Below are positions 11,636 through 26,700 of a stretch of 64,000 nucleotides of DNA, one piece after another; within the stretch, counting starts at the first letter, position 1; every line of letters begins with the position of its first letter. Below the pieces are notes generated by a model. It had not been told where the DNA came from and made no database searches. It saw nothing but the letters and a program-made list of their open reading frames with translations. Position numbers and translations under genes: made by a program. The stretch covers positions 71,699,986 to 71,763,985 of the forward strand of contig CM047426.1 in assembly GCA_026168455.1 (NCBI GenBank), in the 5' to 3' direction. Source of the stretch: Theocolax elegans (lineage: Eukaryota > Arthropoda > Insecta > Hymenoptera > Cerocephalidae).

Positions 11636-14600
11636 GTAAGTATCACGAATTTTTTTATAAAAATATAATAAAATTGTTTGATTATAATTACTTGATTTCT
11701 CGATTAAATAAACGATAAAATACACCAATAAAGTGCTGTGTATTATATACAAAAAATTTTTTCATAGATAGTATTACTTATTGAACTATTATTTACAGAA
11801 ATAATGTAACCTTTTACTCACTAAATTTTATTTAAAGAAAATACGTTAGCTACACTAATATATAGGTTTATAAGGATAAACCCCTATATAATTTAAGTTT
11901 TACGTAGCATTAAGTTAGTGGTAAAATGCTTAAAAAATAATTAATTAATATAATAATTTCAAAAATACTATTTTAATAATTTATATTTTATCATAGTAAT
12001 TAGAAACAGAATCATATTTAGATATACTTAACCCGTTAATGCCTAAAATTCCCGAAATTTTACTCCAACTTCGTGTTAATATTAAATACAGATAACCGTT
12101 TTTCTGGCAAACCAAGGCAATGTTTCTATATGTTTTCGGGGACGCTCTACGAGATCTCATTGTTACGTTTGACTAAAAGACGCAAGAAAATTCAACATGG
12201 CGACATTTTTTAAAAAAAACATGGAAAAAATGTTAACTTTTTTTTCACTACATTTACTAACCGAAAACGTTTTTTATCAAGGGTATAATGTGGCACAAAA
12301 TGGCTCAAACTAATTGAATTTTCAAAATATGCTTGGATGCGTACTCAAAATTCAAGATGGCGACCTCCAAATGACCGACAATCATAAAAAAGCTGAAAAT
12401 CACGTATTTTCGGTATGAAATTGTAAATCTCTACAGATTTGTATGCATTTAGAGTTAAATTTATGTTTTTAAGATATTTGAACCCAATCTGCTTATTATG
12501 ATCGGTCTTCAAATGACGGGCACTGCGTGATCAGTATAAATGTATCGATTTTTGTATGTTAACGCACATTGGAGTATTTCATAATCTTTACAGAAGTAAT
12601 CACGATCTGTTGGTGAAGTAAAAAGTATGGATAGTTTCATATCCCACTTCAAGTATTCGAAAATCAAAATAGCAGATCCAATATGGCGGATGATTAGAAA
12701 AAATTAAGTTTTGAAAAATAAAAATAGTTTCGTATTCTACAAAAAATTTTGAATCTAAAGTATTCTTAGTGGTTTTTAATTTTTTGCATTATTATTGAGA
12801 AAAAAATTTATATATACATGAGTTTTGATCACCAATCTGGACACGGGATTTTTTTATCACATACGTTGAAAGCTTCATCGAATAAAAATATAATCGAATC
12901 ATAATTATTTTTAGAAGCTTTCCGTCAATCAGCCGCCAGTTCTGGACGTTTCCCCACTCTCACCACGTGGAGATTGAAGGATTCGAGAGTCTTTTTTTGT
13001 TTTTTTTATTTATGCGTTTTATTGTTTTTTTTTCCTTTTTTTCTTTTTTATGTAAGCTTTTCATTTACAATATTTTATGCATTTTTTTATTTCGTACTGT
13101 AATCGTTCTGTACAATTTGACCAAAATAATGTGGTTGAATAAAAATTTATTAGAGTTGTGGGTAATCATCAATGGTTTTTAAAGGCACATTCTTTGCAAA
13201 ATTTATAAGTTTTTATTCCACAAGTAGAACATTGTCTTGTTTATCCAGCCGTTCTGTTGTATGAAGTTTTCCGCGTAGCATCCTTGCTTTATCTAAGTAA
13301 TACTTAGAAATACTTACGGCAAAGAGTTTTGCACCTTTCTTATTTTTGCTTTCGTTGGCTGTATTGAATGATATGACATAAATGATAATAGCAGCTTGAA
13401 TCAAGCGTACAAAAATCACTTAATCCATTTTTTTGGATCTATTACATGAGAAAAGATTATTACAGTGCATATCCCCATGTACTTATTATGTACATGGATT
13501 GCTCTTGGAAATGAGATATTAACCTTAGATTTTGCTTCCGAAGAGTAACGTTTGGAAGACAACGTTGGAGTAACACCTGCAGCACTAGATGCTACTGATA
13601 CTTGCTTAGAATCCATGATAGAATTATAATTCCATTATTCTTACCATTTTTTACATAATATGTTCCCCAAACTGCTTTTTTGTCAATTACAATCTTATCA
13701 TCTTTTTTGATGCGATTCTCTCTTATCGTACCAATTGATCGCAATCCGGCCTTTTTCAAATGCAAAATCAGATCAAAACTAGTAAAATAATTGTCAAAGT
13801 ACAAGTGGTATTGATCTATTTTCCGAGGAGTTGTTAATATAGAAAAAAGCTCAGAACAAATCCTCCAGAAGTACACAAAGCGAAAATTTTTAGCCCAAAT
13901 CGAATTGGCTTTCCCTTGATGAATTGTTTCAATACTGTCCTAGCGTATGCCTATCATCAACCATCATCTCGTCAATGGTTAACGCAGTACCAAAGTATCT
14001 AAATTGGAAAATATTTTCTTGGAACAAATTTATCAAAACCCGACTTCGCCTTCCTCTGTTATCAGGATTGTTATCTTTTGACTTCGAGTACTTTATTTTT
14101 GACTTTATTTCTAAAAATTTATCGCGTACCATTGCTGAAGAAACAACTTCAGCTGATAGATAAAAATCAGATGATCCATAATCACGCTCTGATTTTTTAT
14201 TATTAAACGAAGAAAATATTATAATTCCGATGAAGGTATTTAAATCAAATAAACTCAACTCATAACCATTTTCTTTTGTTACAGCAATGATGTAATTTTT
14301 CATTTTATCGGAAAAGAATGTTTCAAAAAGTCGAACTGATGTACTTTCATGCACTTTTTGTTATACTCGTGATCATTTTCCAACTTTTTTTGATCTTCTG
14401 CATAACTTTTGTATATCTTCTCGTAACTTACCTTTGATAGCCAATCCAAGCTGCTGCAAATCTCGTCTTCACCTTTCGATCCTCCATCTTCATTACCTGA
14501 ATTATTCGCGTTGGGAATCATAATCGTATTATCATATTCTTCATTACATTTGTCTATCTCTAACCCTTTGTCCAATCGATCGATGTCAGAACCATCCAAA

Positions 14601-14741
14601 CTATTTACAAAGCTACGTTTCCTTTTTGACGTTTTCTTGCGTTTCATAAAATGTTGAAACTAATGAAAGACTCTTATGCCGAATTTACACAATACAAAAC
14701 AAATTTACTATTTACGGTCTGTCTGTCTGTCTGTCTATCTC

Positions 14742-14778
<37 letters not shown>

Positions 14779-17700
14779 ATGACTGAACCGTGTCGAGGAG
14801 ACCATTCCTTTCAACATAGTCATTGATCTGCTTAAGGGCCAAGGATTCAAGAATTTTTGATGTAGCTGGTAAAATACTAATAGGACGTAGATGTGCCATT
14901 TCAGTCGGCGGTGAGCATTTGGGTATAGGCCGAATTATCGCCCTCTTCCAAGGAGCGGGAAAAACAGCACCCTGTAAAGAGCAATCAAAGATATTCACAA
15001 GAACTGGCAGAATAACCGGCAAGCAGTCCCTGATGAATTTGATTGGGATATCATCGGGTCCACGGGCATCAGAGCGAGCTCTACTCACGACATCCACCAC
15101 GTCACTAGCATCAATGTGCCTAAAACAAAATCTGTCGTCAGGGCACAAGTAGACTGTGGGGTAAAGCAGAGAAAGTGGGGCTGATGAAAAGTCACCTGCA
15201 AAAAAGGAATTAAGAGCATTGCAGTCGCGGGAAACTGAGATGGTTTGTTAGAGAGAGAGAGAGAGAGAATTTAACCCGCAACAATCGTAATTGAAGCTCT
15301 CACCGAAATAATAAAGTATGGCTGACGTTTTCGTTTTCTCAAATAGAATAGTATTAATTTATTGAAGTTATTATAAAATTATTTTTTATACACGCTGCAA
15401 ATACACACCCATATGTTTTTGTATTGCAGACACTGAACTTGAAAACAACACCCATTTGTATCTAGTAGTCATGGTAGTAAGTCTCAAATATCGAAAATGG
15501 TTTAGATTAAAAATTTGTTGAAGAAGATAAAAATATATTTTGTATTTGAAATTCTGTTTTGAGAAGAATAAAAAAAATTATTTTTGTTCGGAAACTTTTG
15601 AATAAAAATTGTTTTGAATCAAAAAAACTTTTGAATCAAAATACACTAAAAACACTTTATACTCAAAATTTCGTAGAGATTACGAAACTATTTTTTATTT
15701 TTCAAAAACTAACTTTATTCTAATCATCTGCCATGTTGAATCAGCCATTTTGATTTTCGAATACTTGAAGTGGGATATGAAACTATCCATACTTTTTACT
15801 TTACCAACAGATCGTGATTACTTCTGTAAAGATTATGAAATACCTCAATGTGCGATAACGTACAAAAATCGATACATTTATACTGATCACGCAGTGCCCG
15901 TCATTTGAAGACCGATCATAATAAGCAGATTGGGTTCAAATATCTTAAAAACATAAATTTAACTCTAAATGCATACAAATTTGTAGAGATTTACAATTTC
16001 ATACCGAAAATACGTGATTTTCAGCTTTTTTTATGATTGTCGGTCATTTGGAAGTCGCTATCTTGAATTTTGAGTACGCATCCAAGCATATTTTGAAAAT
16101 TCAACTAGTTTGAGCGATTTTGTGCCACATTATACCCTTGATAAAAAACGTTTTCGGTTAGTAAATGTAGTGAAAAAAAAGTTAACATTTTTTCCATGTT
16201 TTTTAAAAAATGTCGCCATGTTGAATTTTCTTGCGTCTTTTAGTCAAACCTAACAATGAGATCTCGTAGAGCGTCCCCGAAAACATATAGAAATATTGCC
16301 TTGATTTGCCAGAAAAACGGTTATCTGTATTTAATATTAACACGAAGTTGGAGTAAAATTTCGGGAATTTTAGGCATTATCGGATTAAGTGAAATTTAAA
16401 AAAAAATGTAAGAAATTAGAAAAAAATGTATTAATAGTACTTACCTAACTTCTAATTAATATTTCAAGGGGAGCACTTAACCTCTGATAAACGAATCTTA
16501 TCCTAACTCTTTAGAAATTAAAGATTATTAGGCTAAAAGAAACAATAAATTTTTCATATTAAATTTTGGTTAAAATTTTTTTAATTTCTTATTTTCTTCA
16601 TAACTTTGATCCAATAGCAATTTGTACTTCTTTTTTTTAACCTTATCTACTTGAACTTAACTTTCTTCTGGTATTTGGTTTGAGTGCCTATCTCTATTTG
16701 TTTTCGAGTTGTAAGCGATCAAATTGGAAATAATTTTTACTGATATTATTATTTGATGTTTATGATTAAATAGTATTTTTAAAGATGAAAATATACTTAA
16801 CAAAAACAAATTTTCTTTCAAAAGTAATTACGTTAATACCTAACTATTCAGAGTTATTAATACAACGTATACATACCTATATTTTTAACTAGCTATTATT
16901 TTTTGGTATCGTTGTAACGATCGTGATTAAAATGTAAAAACATAAATATTTACGCAAAAGTAACTAAAATTAGCATCCGATTTAAATAGTCTAATCCAAT
17001 ATTTTATATTGTACATTGAATTCTGATTGATAATTTTGTTTGATTTATGTTACAGGGACAAGATTTTTAAGTTAAATCTGAGCAACATCAGCCACTCCAA
17101 TTGTGAGGTAAAGAATTTACTTTTGTTTTTACAAGAACTAATAATTAGTACGTTTACAATATGCAAGGCATATTTTATTAAAATATGACGCAATCAAAGT
17201 ACTAATTTTCCCTAATAGAAATTTAATCGATTTTTTAAGTAAAACTAACTATTTATAACAATTGAAATTTTTAACCTCTCAAATCTTAAAAATTGGAAAA
17301 ATTTCTACCAGAGCTGTTTCTCTTATTTTTTACATGAATTTATAATCCCATAGATGTAACGTTTAAATTTTTTTAAATTTATTTTTCTTTTGTTAATTTC
17401 TAATTGTAGAATAAACGATTGCTTTAGCGACTTAATGTAATAATCTAATTGCACGAAGTTATAGACACATTGTTGTCTCTATTTTCAGCTGCTAAAGTTT
17501 ATAATGATCATAATAATTATTAAAAATAAATACAAGACCTTTAATAACAAAAATCAGTATTAGTACCTTACTAATAAACTTCTATTCGTCCATATTTTGA
17601 TATCTTAAAACTTATCTATGAAAATAATTAAAATATAAGAATTTATAAAATTAACCAACTGAAAGTTAGGAGAAAATCGTATAAATCATTACTTTACATC

Positions 17701-20700
17701 ATCATGTTAATAAATAATTAATAATTCAATGAAATAAATATATAACTCGGAATGCAGTTGTAATGAGATGATATGAAATACGTAGAATACTATGATTGCC
17801 CTGCAATATGGTGATAATACTTTATATTTTTACGCGGGTTATTGCTTAATAATTTTTACAAAAATATGGTTTAGTTTGACGCATTGTGCTTTTTGTTATT
17901 GATGATATTAATGATTATGAATAAAGGTTATAACACCTGAAAATGGAGAAAAAATGTTTCCGGATTGTCGCGCAATTAGATTATCGTATTGATACATGAA
18001 TCGTTAGTATTCCTAAAATAAAAAATTGATTCTTTTTTATTTATCCAAATTTTATAAGTTCAAATAAGTATTTATAACTTTTGCATAGTGCATTTATTAT
18101 ATATATACAAGGCCTCACTGGAATCCTTTTTATTCTTGTTGTACAACCAATCTTGGGTAAAAAATATTTTATATACTTATAAGTGTTATATTTGAATGGT
18201 TATGTATATTTGGAAATGAAAATATTATCAATATTGGAAAATAAAATCTAGGTATACATGATATTTTGACGTTATTTATCAATAAATTGCTAATTTCAAT
18301 AATCAATGTTGGAATTATTAACTATTACTGCCAAGTATTTTCTATTGCAACCATATTATTTAAGTTTTTCGGATAACAAATAATTTTAATTTTCCCAGAA
18401 ATTTCCTATTGTTATACTTACTACATTTTTAATTTAAATAGACATTTTAGCTATACGTATATTTTTCAGAGGGACGTGTTGAACTTGGAGCCTAGTAATG
18501 TAGCCAATTGTGTATCGAAAGGAAAATCAGAGGTATGTATATTATTTGTAATATGTTCAGTATGAAACGTTAAAAAACATAATATAAAATATTTTATTTG
18601 TTTCAAAAATTAACATGGTAATTCCAATTAGTATTTCTAAAAAAAATTCGTATTTTAGTAGCTGTAGATTTAGTAGAACTTATTTCTTTTCCTTCGGTTT
18701 TTATATAATGTCGAATATTTTTGTCTCTAGGGTGTTTGGAATAAAACCTGAGACACGGGTCTTCTTATTTAAACCATAAAGTCATATTCCACAATTTCAG
18801 ATAAATGTGCGTCCCAAAGGCGATGTTCTTTTCTTATAAGTTTATAAGGAAATCTGCGACCTAGAGTTTCCTACGGTTTTTCAAAAAATTACTGGAATTA
18901 TCCATATATATTATAAGTTGCATTAGATCTAGTTTTGTCTGTTATATATGTTTTTGCTATTTTAATAATTTTATATAATTACATAAATATTCTTGTCTAC
19001 CTTTTTAGCATTTTGACTGCAGAAATCACATAAGAGTAATACAGCCAATGGAAAATGGAAATCGTTTGTATTTGTGTGGAACAAATGCTCATTCTCCAAA
19101 GGATTGGGTAATCTATGTAAGTATTTCTTTTAAAAAATTAATGTATTGTTAATATATATATATATATATATATATGGGCTATTTCACGTCAAGTGGTACT
19201 ATGAAAATTTTAAATCGCTCCAAAATTTGAGTACAGGCTGGAAATATCTTCCAGAAGATAGGAAAAAAATTTTAGGTGTTAAAAATAATTTGCCTAAGAG
19301 TTATTCCACCATGAAAAATGGAAATTTTTCAATTTTGTAGAAAAATTGCTATTTTTAAAGCCATTTATCTCAAAATCTATTGATTTTTTTGAAAAAACCT
19401 TACAAACAACTGTTGTTCAAAATAATCTTTAGAACTTATCTACCTGGGTTACAATTCTTAATTTTAAAATCTCGAAGAGATAGAACACCCGGAAATATTG
19501 AATATTAAAAAAAAGGCAACCACGCCACAATCGATTTTGATCTAACACCGCTCAAAAGATCACATTTTTCAAGAGCTTTCGAACAGTAGTGGTTAGATTA
19601 TTGGCCAAGACCGCTGGTGTAAGTTATACCTCATAAACCTTATAAAATCACTAATTTTCATGTATTTTAGGGCATAACTTACACCAGTGGTCTTGGCCAA
19701 TAATCTAACCACCGCCATTCGAAAGCTCTTGAAAAATTTGATCTTTTGAGTGGTGTTAGATCAAAATCGATTGTGGCGTGGTCGCCTTTTTTGATATTCA
19801 ATATTTCCGGGTGTTCTATCTCTTCGAGATTTTAAAATTAAGAATTGTAACCCAGGTAGATATATTCTAAAGATTATTTTAAACAACAGTTGTTTTTAAG
19901 GTTTTTTCAAAAAAATCAATAGATTTTGAGATAAATGGCTTTAAAAATAGCAGTTTTTCTAAAAAATTGAAAAATTTCCTTTTATATGTGTATATATATA
20001 CATGGGTGGTTCTCCGTGAAATCGAAGATGAAAAAAATTAATATTGCTATAACTATGGGCATATGTTTTAGATCCAGTAGTTATTCTGAATTTTTCATAT
20101 TTTTTCGGGGCTATTATTTTAAGTTACAGAGAGTCAATTTTGACATTTTAGCACTTTTTTGCATTATATGTCTATTTTCATGAATTTGTAGCTCCCAAGG
20201 GATGCATTTTTCACTAAAAACATATACATGAGTTTTTATGTAAAATTTTCTGAAGTTTTCATTAAAAATACTTCTATAGTCATAAACGTATGCTGTCACA
20301 CTCCTGTAAGCCACTTAAACCTTAAATAGTGAACATCAGCAATTTTTCTCCGGACTCTGGAAACCTAATGATCTGCCTATCAATTTCCAAAGTGGGTCTA
20401 AATCATTAAGACCACTTATGGTCAAAATATCTGGGAAAAGTGCCCGTAATATTAATAGAACTGTATATTTGTTGCCTTATAACGATGAATCTATTAACAT
20501 GATCATTGCACAAAATTTTATGCACTTACCTTGGAGTGGTAGAAAAGTATCTCCACTTGTTTCAGTATCCATCTAATCTCCTGTAAGTTGCTAAAAATAT
20601 AAATGTTATTATACAATTATAAAAAATTAATTTTTAAACATTTATAATACTGGATTTTCAATTTTACAGCCACTTTAAGAATTATGATACTAATCTGAAG

Positions 20701-23700
20701 GATTACTATAAATATATTAACATTATTATTACAATAACTGAAGATACGTATTTAAAACAAAAATATATCAACAAATCAGATCTATGATTATAATGATTAG
20801 TATGATTAATTGACAGTTACAAGTTTGTGAAATTCAAACAATGTATTGCTGAATAACAATAATAATAATGTTGATACTTATATAGTAATCCTTCAGATTA
20901 GTATCATAATTCGTAAAGTGGTTGTAAAATTGAAAATCCAGTATTATAAATGTTTAAAAATTAATTTTTTATAATTGTATAATAACATTTGTATTTTTAG
21001 CAGCTTACAGGGGATTAGATGGATACTGAAACAAGTGGAGATACTTTTCTACCACTCCAAGGTAAGTGCATAAAATGTTGTGCAATGATCATGTTAATAG
21101 ATTCATTGTTATAAGGCAACAAATATACAGTTCTATTAATATTCCGGGCACTTTTCCCAGATATTTTGACCATAAGTGGTCTTAATGATTTAGACCCACT
21201 CTGGAAATTTATAGGCAGTTTCTGACTATAAAAAGACATCTATTAGAGATCATTAGGTTTCCACAGTCCGGAGAAAAATTGCTGATGTTCACTATTTAAG
21301 GTTTAAATGGCTTACAGGAGTGTGACAGCATACGTTTATGACTGTAGAAGTATTTTTAATGAAAAATTCAGAAAATTTTACATAAAAACTCATGTATATG
21401 TTTTTAGTGAAAAATGCATCCCTTGGGAGCTACAAATTCATGAAAATAGACATATAATGCAAAAAAGTGCTAAAATGTCAATTTTGACTCTATGTAACTT
21501 AAAATAATGGCCTCGAAAAAATATGAAAAAATTCAGAACTACTGAATACCTCTAATACATATTCCCACAGTTATAGCAATATTAATTTTTTTCATCTTCG
21601 ATTTCACAGAGAACCACCCATATATATATATAGCTTCCCGGCAAAACAAGATAAGTTTATTTTGTAAATTTTTTATTATTAGTGCTTTTGCGTAAACATA
21701 CTTTGAATCGCAGAAGTTTTAATTTAGCCAAAGTATAAATTAATCATTAAGATCAATAACTTTATTCTTTTATTACACTACAGCAAATCAAAAAAGTCCA
21801 AAATTTTTTTGTAAAATATCAAAACTCGCGAATACAAAAGATATTTATTATTTGTACACAAAATTTACTCAGAAAAAAAGGTTTACAAAGATTTGAAGAT
21901 AAAATGTTAAAATTTTTATCTTTTTAACTTTTTTCTCTTTTTCTTTTTTCAAACAATTTTTCCTTAATAATTAAATGATTCATAGAAAGAAAATATAAAA
22001 GCCTTTTTATTGCAAATATTATATACAATATAAAACATTTTTTGTTTTTGTAAATATTCAAATGTCAAAAAGTTAACTTAATAAGTGGTCGAGAACCGGC
22101 AAGTAAGACCTAGTTTTCGGCCAACCGAAGTAACTTTAGGAAATTGCGTGTCACCATATTGATTCTTACTGATATAAAAATGTTTGTATTAAATTAAACA
22201 AAAAGTGGAGTAACGCTAGCTCAATCATAGTAATGATATTATAGGAAAAGATATCTTCTAAATTAGTAAAAACATAAGTTTTTATTATGTTCATATGCAG
22301 CAATCATATTTAACTCATATACAACGCATTTTTCTGTAATAAATTTTATCTTTTCAAAGAACAACTTTTAAACTTGAAAACCTTAAATTTTTAAGTTGAA
22401 AAATGAGACTTATTATTAACAATTTATGAAAGATCTGTATAGGTTTTAATTATTTCTATAATTGTTAAATATTAAGTAGAACAGTTAAAAAATAATTCTT
22501 CTGTTTTTAATTGGAGAAAACATATTGATAGTTTCTGAATTTACAAAATCTTTCAATTATTATAATTTTATATTATTTTGATTTGAATGTCTTCGTTATT
22601 ATTAGCTATCTATTTTTGAGTGAACACAACTTGTAGTTTCAAAATGACTTTCAATGCAGTAATAAATTTGCGCAAATGTTGTTTAATTAACTGTTTCTTC
22701 ATTGTACTGATAGTTTCATCGTACTCCTTTATTAGATATTCTACTCCTAATTTTTTAATACTTCATATTAATTCGTTTGATAAAGAAACATGATTTTTGG
22801 TGCATTAGGAAGAATCATAGCATCGATAAGGTGTAGGTATTTGTTATATGATTCGTATTTATTGTGAAGGTATTGAGTCTCAGATTCATTATGTCCTACA
22901 AAACGCTGCCGGCATCGGTATCTGGGATAATTTTTGTATCTATGCGACTCTTTAATCAAACGTATAGACTATCAATAGAGCTGATCCTTGTTACTTTTAT
23001 CTAACATCCGATGTGAAGGTAGTCGTCAAATAAAAATCGTATATACATATAGAATGCGCGTATATATATAATGTAATGATCAACAAAATGATATAATTAT
23101 AATTTTTGATGAAATTTTAAATATTAAAATCTTATTCATGAAATACTTCAAAATATTTAGGATGATTAAATAATTTCAAGTAATCAGCAAGTATGTTCGT
23201 GCGTCGTCTGTGCTTCTTGTTTCTGAACGTTAACTTTTTTCATTTGCTCGCATATACCCTACAGCAACCCATCAATTGTGTTAACATATCGTTTTTCTTT
23301 GCGGTTTGACTGAATCGAGTTCATCTTTCGTAAGACCAATGTTAAGATTAAGTAGCTGGTCAACGTATCTCCAACTTTGTATGCGGGAATTTTCTGGTCA
23401 CTTCAAATATCTGACTGCTCTTGTATTTTTAGCCACCTGTTGCATACACATGGGAAGTTAAATGGGGTCCGATTTGTCGAAGGTTCATTAAAAATGTGTG
23501 CAATATTTCGAATTTTAAAAATTAGAATATTTTTTATATTATTATAATTTTTTTCTTATTTCGAACCGAGAAAATAGAATGATCATTATTTCGAAAGTAA
23601 TAAAATCGTCAGATATTTGGTATTAAGTGCAATATTTCGAATTCCAAGTAGTAGATAAATAATTTTCTACATCATTGTCTGTTACCAAGGCGTTAATAGA

Positions 23701-26700
23701 CAAATATTATAAAAGTTATTTCTCTACCCAAAAAGTTCGAATATTCGGAATAAATATGTAAAAACTGAAGAGTGCATTACTTTCGAAATAATAACCATTC
23801 TATTTCTCTTGGTTCTAAATAATAAAAATACATTTCTAATTCTTGAAATTCGAAACAATGCACACAATTTGAATGAATTTTCGACAAATTTGACCCCACC
23901 CCTTTAAGTTTCATACCGTGAAGCCTGCGCTAAGCAATATGAAAAATATCTTTGTCCATCTTTCAAATTTTAAATTATTTCAAAAAGTTTTATAGGTCAG
24001 CTTATCGTGGCTGCGAAAACAAAAATGAACCTCTATTATTGGCAGGGCAGATTTAGAAATGCGTTAATAAATCGCTGACAACGCAACTTAAGGCGATGTG
24101 ATACCCAAATTACAGGAACCTACATCTAAAATCCCAAAAATTTAAAAAACTAATGGAATTAAAAATCTGAAAAAATTTTTTCAAAATAATTATTTTAAAA
24201 TGAATTATATTGAAATAACCATTTTTTCGTCGGTAATATATAGCTAAAAACAAAGCTGCACGGCTGCTCAAAAATCTCGTTGATTTATTGATAAATACAA
24301 CACCGTTGCAGAGCGTTTTTTTCGATAAAGTATACTGTTGAGAAAAAATAAATACTGATTTTGTTTTAATGGGTTTACATCTCCTTAACAAGGCGGTAAA
24401 TTTCGACATTATTTCTCGACGCGCTTTTTCACCTAGCATGACGGTATAGATGGTTGCAGTAGTTCAGGGGCTAGAATGTTCGATAATAGAAGTGGTTGCA
24501 GTGCTATAGGTGCAGGGTAGCTTGCGATTGATAGCAAATCTTATTACAAGGGTACTTACTCTATTCCGACACTATGACAATTCATCACTGACATTTTCTG
24601 ATCGCACTCGCTTGGATTGTAGCGTAAGCGAATCTTTGAACAGAGTCTGACATAATGTACTATGGAAATTAATTTTCTTTATCGAACTTTTAAATGTTAG
24701 TTAAGCTAGCAGTTGTTTATTACCTTTGCCCAATATTCTGCAATAACTTTACAACTTAAAACTGTGTAATTTTTTTAACATCCATTAGTTAGTTACCTAT
24801 GGATATCATCCATTTTTTTCTTCGTCAATGCATTTATTATTATTAGGAAAATATTATTTGTCGATGTTGGCGAACAAAAAAAACAACTCCTCCACCCTCA
24901 TCAGACATTACTATTTCGTCAGGATTTACATTTAATAGTATTTTGGAACCGATGCTCTTTCTTCATTTGTTTATTATTTATTTTAACATAATTTTTTAAT
25001 TTTTTAATTTATGATGAAATTAACTGATAAGAAAATTAAGGTAGATGAATTAATTAGTAATACTATATTAAATGTAAAACCTGACGAGATAGTAATGCAT
25101 GATGAGGATGGAGAAGATCCATCGAAACGATGATTAACGGGGTGTAATAGTCAATATTTGTTGAAGAGAAGAGGCGCCTTCGTTTATTGATAATCTAACT
25201 GTGTGCTGAATTTCAGATTAAAATTATATTGCGTTTTTGAGAAAAGTCTTACCAAAATTGTGAACCTAACCTCAACGAGGTGAAAACATTCGATATTTTT
25301 GGTAAGACTTTTCTCGAAAACGCAATAATATTTTCATCTAAAAATCAGCACACACTTAGATTATCGATAAACGAAGGTGCCTCTTCTCTTATTTTTTCAC
25401 AAACCGTTATACTTTTTTATTAATTAATCATCAATAATTGAGTATGGAATCCCCTTAATTAATAGTTTTTTTTGTTCACTAACATCGCCAAATAAAATTT
25501 TCCTAATAATTATATGGATGATGGTATTAGAAATTAAACATTTTTTAATAATTTTTTCTTATAGAATAATCTTACCCACTTATCACGACGCCAGCATGTT
25601 CCGGGTGTGGGTATGGGTATAGCTAAGTGTCCTTACGATCCGGCTGATAATTCGACGGCAGTCTGGGTCGAAAAAGATAACCCAGGAGATTTACCAGCTC
25701 TTTACTCCGGCACCAATGCTGAATTTACCAAGGCAGATACAGTCATCTTTCGCACGGATTTGCTGAACTTTACAACTGGTATCAAGGCCTACAGTTTTAA
25801 AAGGACACTCAAATATGATTCTAAATGGTTGGATAGTAAGTTGTAACTTAACATTTAATTAATTACTAATTACTTATTCATATTAATTATGATCAGACTA
25901 TCTTTTTAATATTATAGAGAAATAAACTCTCATAATTCTTTTGTGTCAGAACCCAATATGTTTAATTATTATACACTATCCACACGACATTGAGGAAAAG
26001 AAACACTTGTGATTAAAAAAAATTTTCAATAAATATTTTGTAATTACTTATCACAATTCTAATTAATAATTTTTTTCAGAACCCAATTTCGTAGGTTCTT
26101 TCGACATTGGAGAGCATGTATTTTTCTTCTTCCGGGAAACAGCTGTAGAGTATATAAACTGTGGTAAAAGCATATATTCACGCGTAGCTCGTGTGTGTAA
26201 AAGAGATACCGGCGGAAAGAATATACTTTCTCAGAACTGGGCAACTTATCTCAAAGCAAGATTGAACTGTTCAATACCAGGAGAATTTCCATTTTATTTT
26301 AATGAAATACGTAAGTAATATTAATTTATTTCAAATTGAATTTAAATAAAGCAAGACATTTTATAAATATTGGAATAGCATCGTTTAGACAATGGGGATA
26401 CCATGATTTAGTTTTAGTGAACTGTAACTAATATATTATTTTCTTGAAGAATATATATATAATTTTTGTATAGATATCATTAATATTAAAAAAGATATTC
26501 AACTTTTTATATTGAATATAAATGTCCATACCAAAATGTTTCGAAATCTTAATTATACCAATACTAATGGATATAATATCATATGTATTACAAAAACATG
26601 GTTAAATGATCATATAACATATATATTCATCATGCTATCTAGTTATAATATTTTTTAGGAATGATAGCATTATTGTCAAAATAAACTTTGTTGCTAATTT

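Larger units (their letters stand above)
12032..16384 (-). mobile_element. piggyBac-type transposon with ~740-bp inverted repeats, in semaphorin intron
   Basis: Both ends are flanked by TTAA (12028-12031 and 16385-16388), the piggyBac target. The termini read cccgttaatgcctaaaattc and, on the other strand, tccgataatgcctaaaattc. About 740 bp at each end are inverted copies with scattered differences. Inside lie a decayed minus-strand transposase, a microsatellite and a fragment of non-LTR reverse transcriptase inserted later. Canonical piggyBac ends are about 13-30 bp, so the length of these arms is unusual. Confidence 0.85.

Noticed and set aside
12967..13182. Phe-rich hydrophobic ORF resembling a membrane protein
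   Set aside because: Derived from poly-T-rich noncoding DNA inside the piggyBac element; no family features.
14823..15152. Plus-strand 109-codon ORF
   Set aside because: Antisense shadow of the reverse-transcriptase fragment, which has the real motifs on the minus strand.
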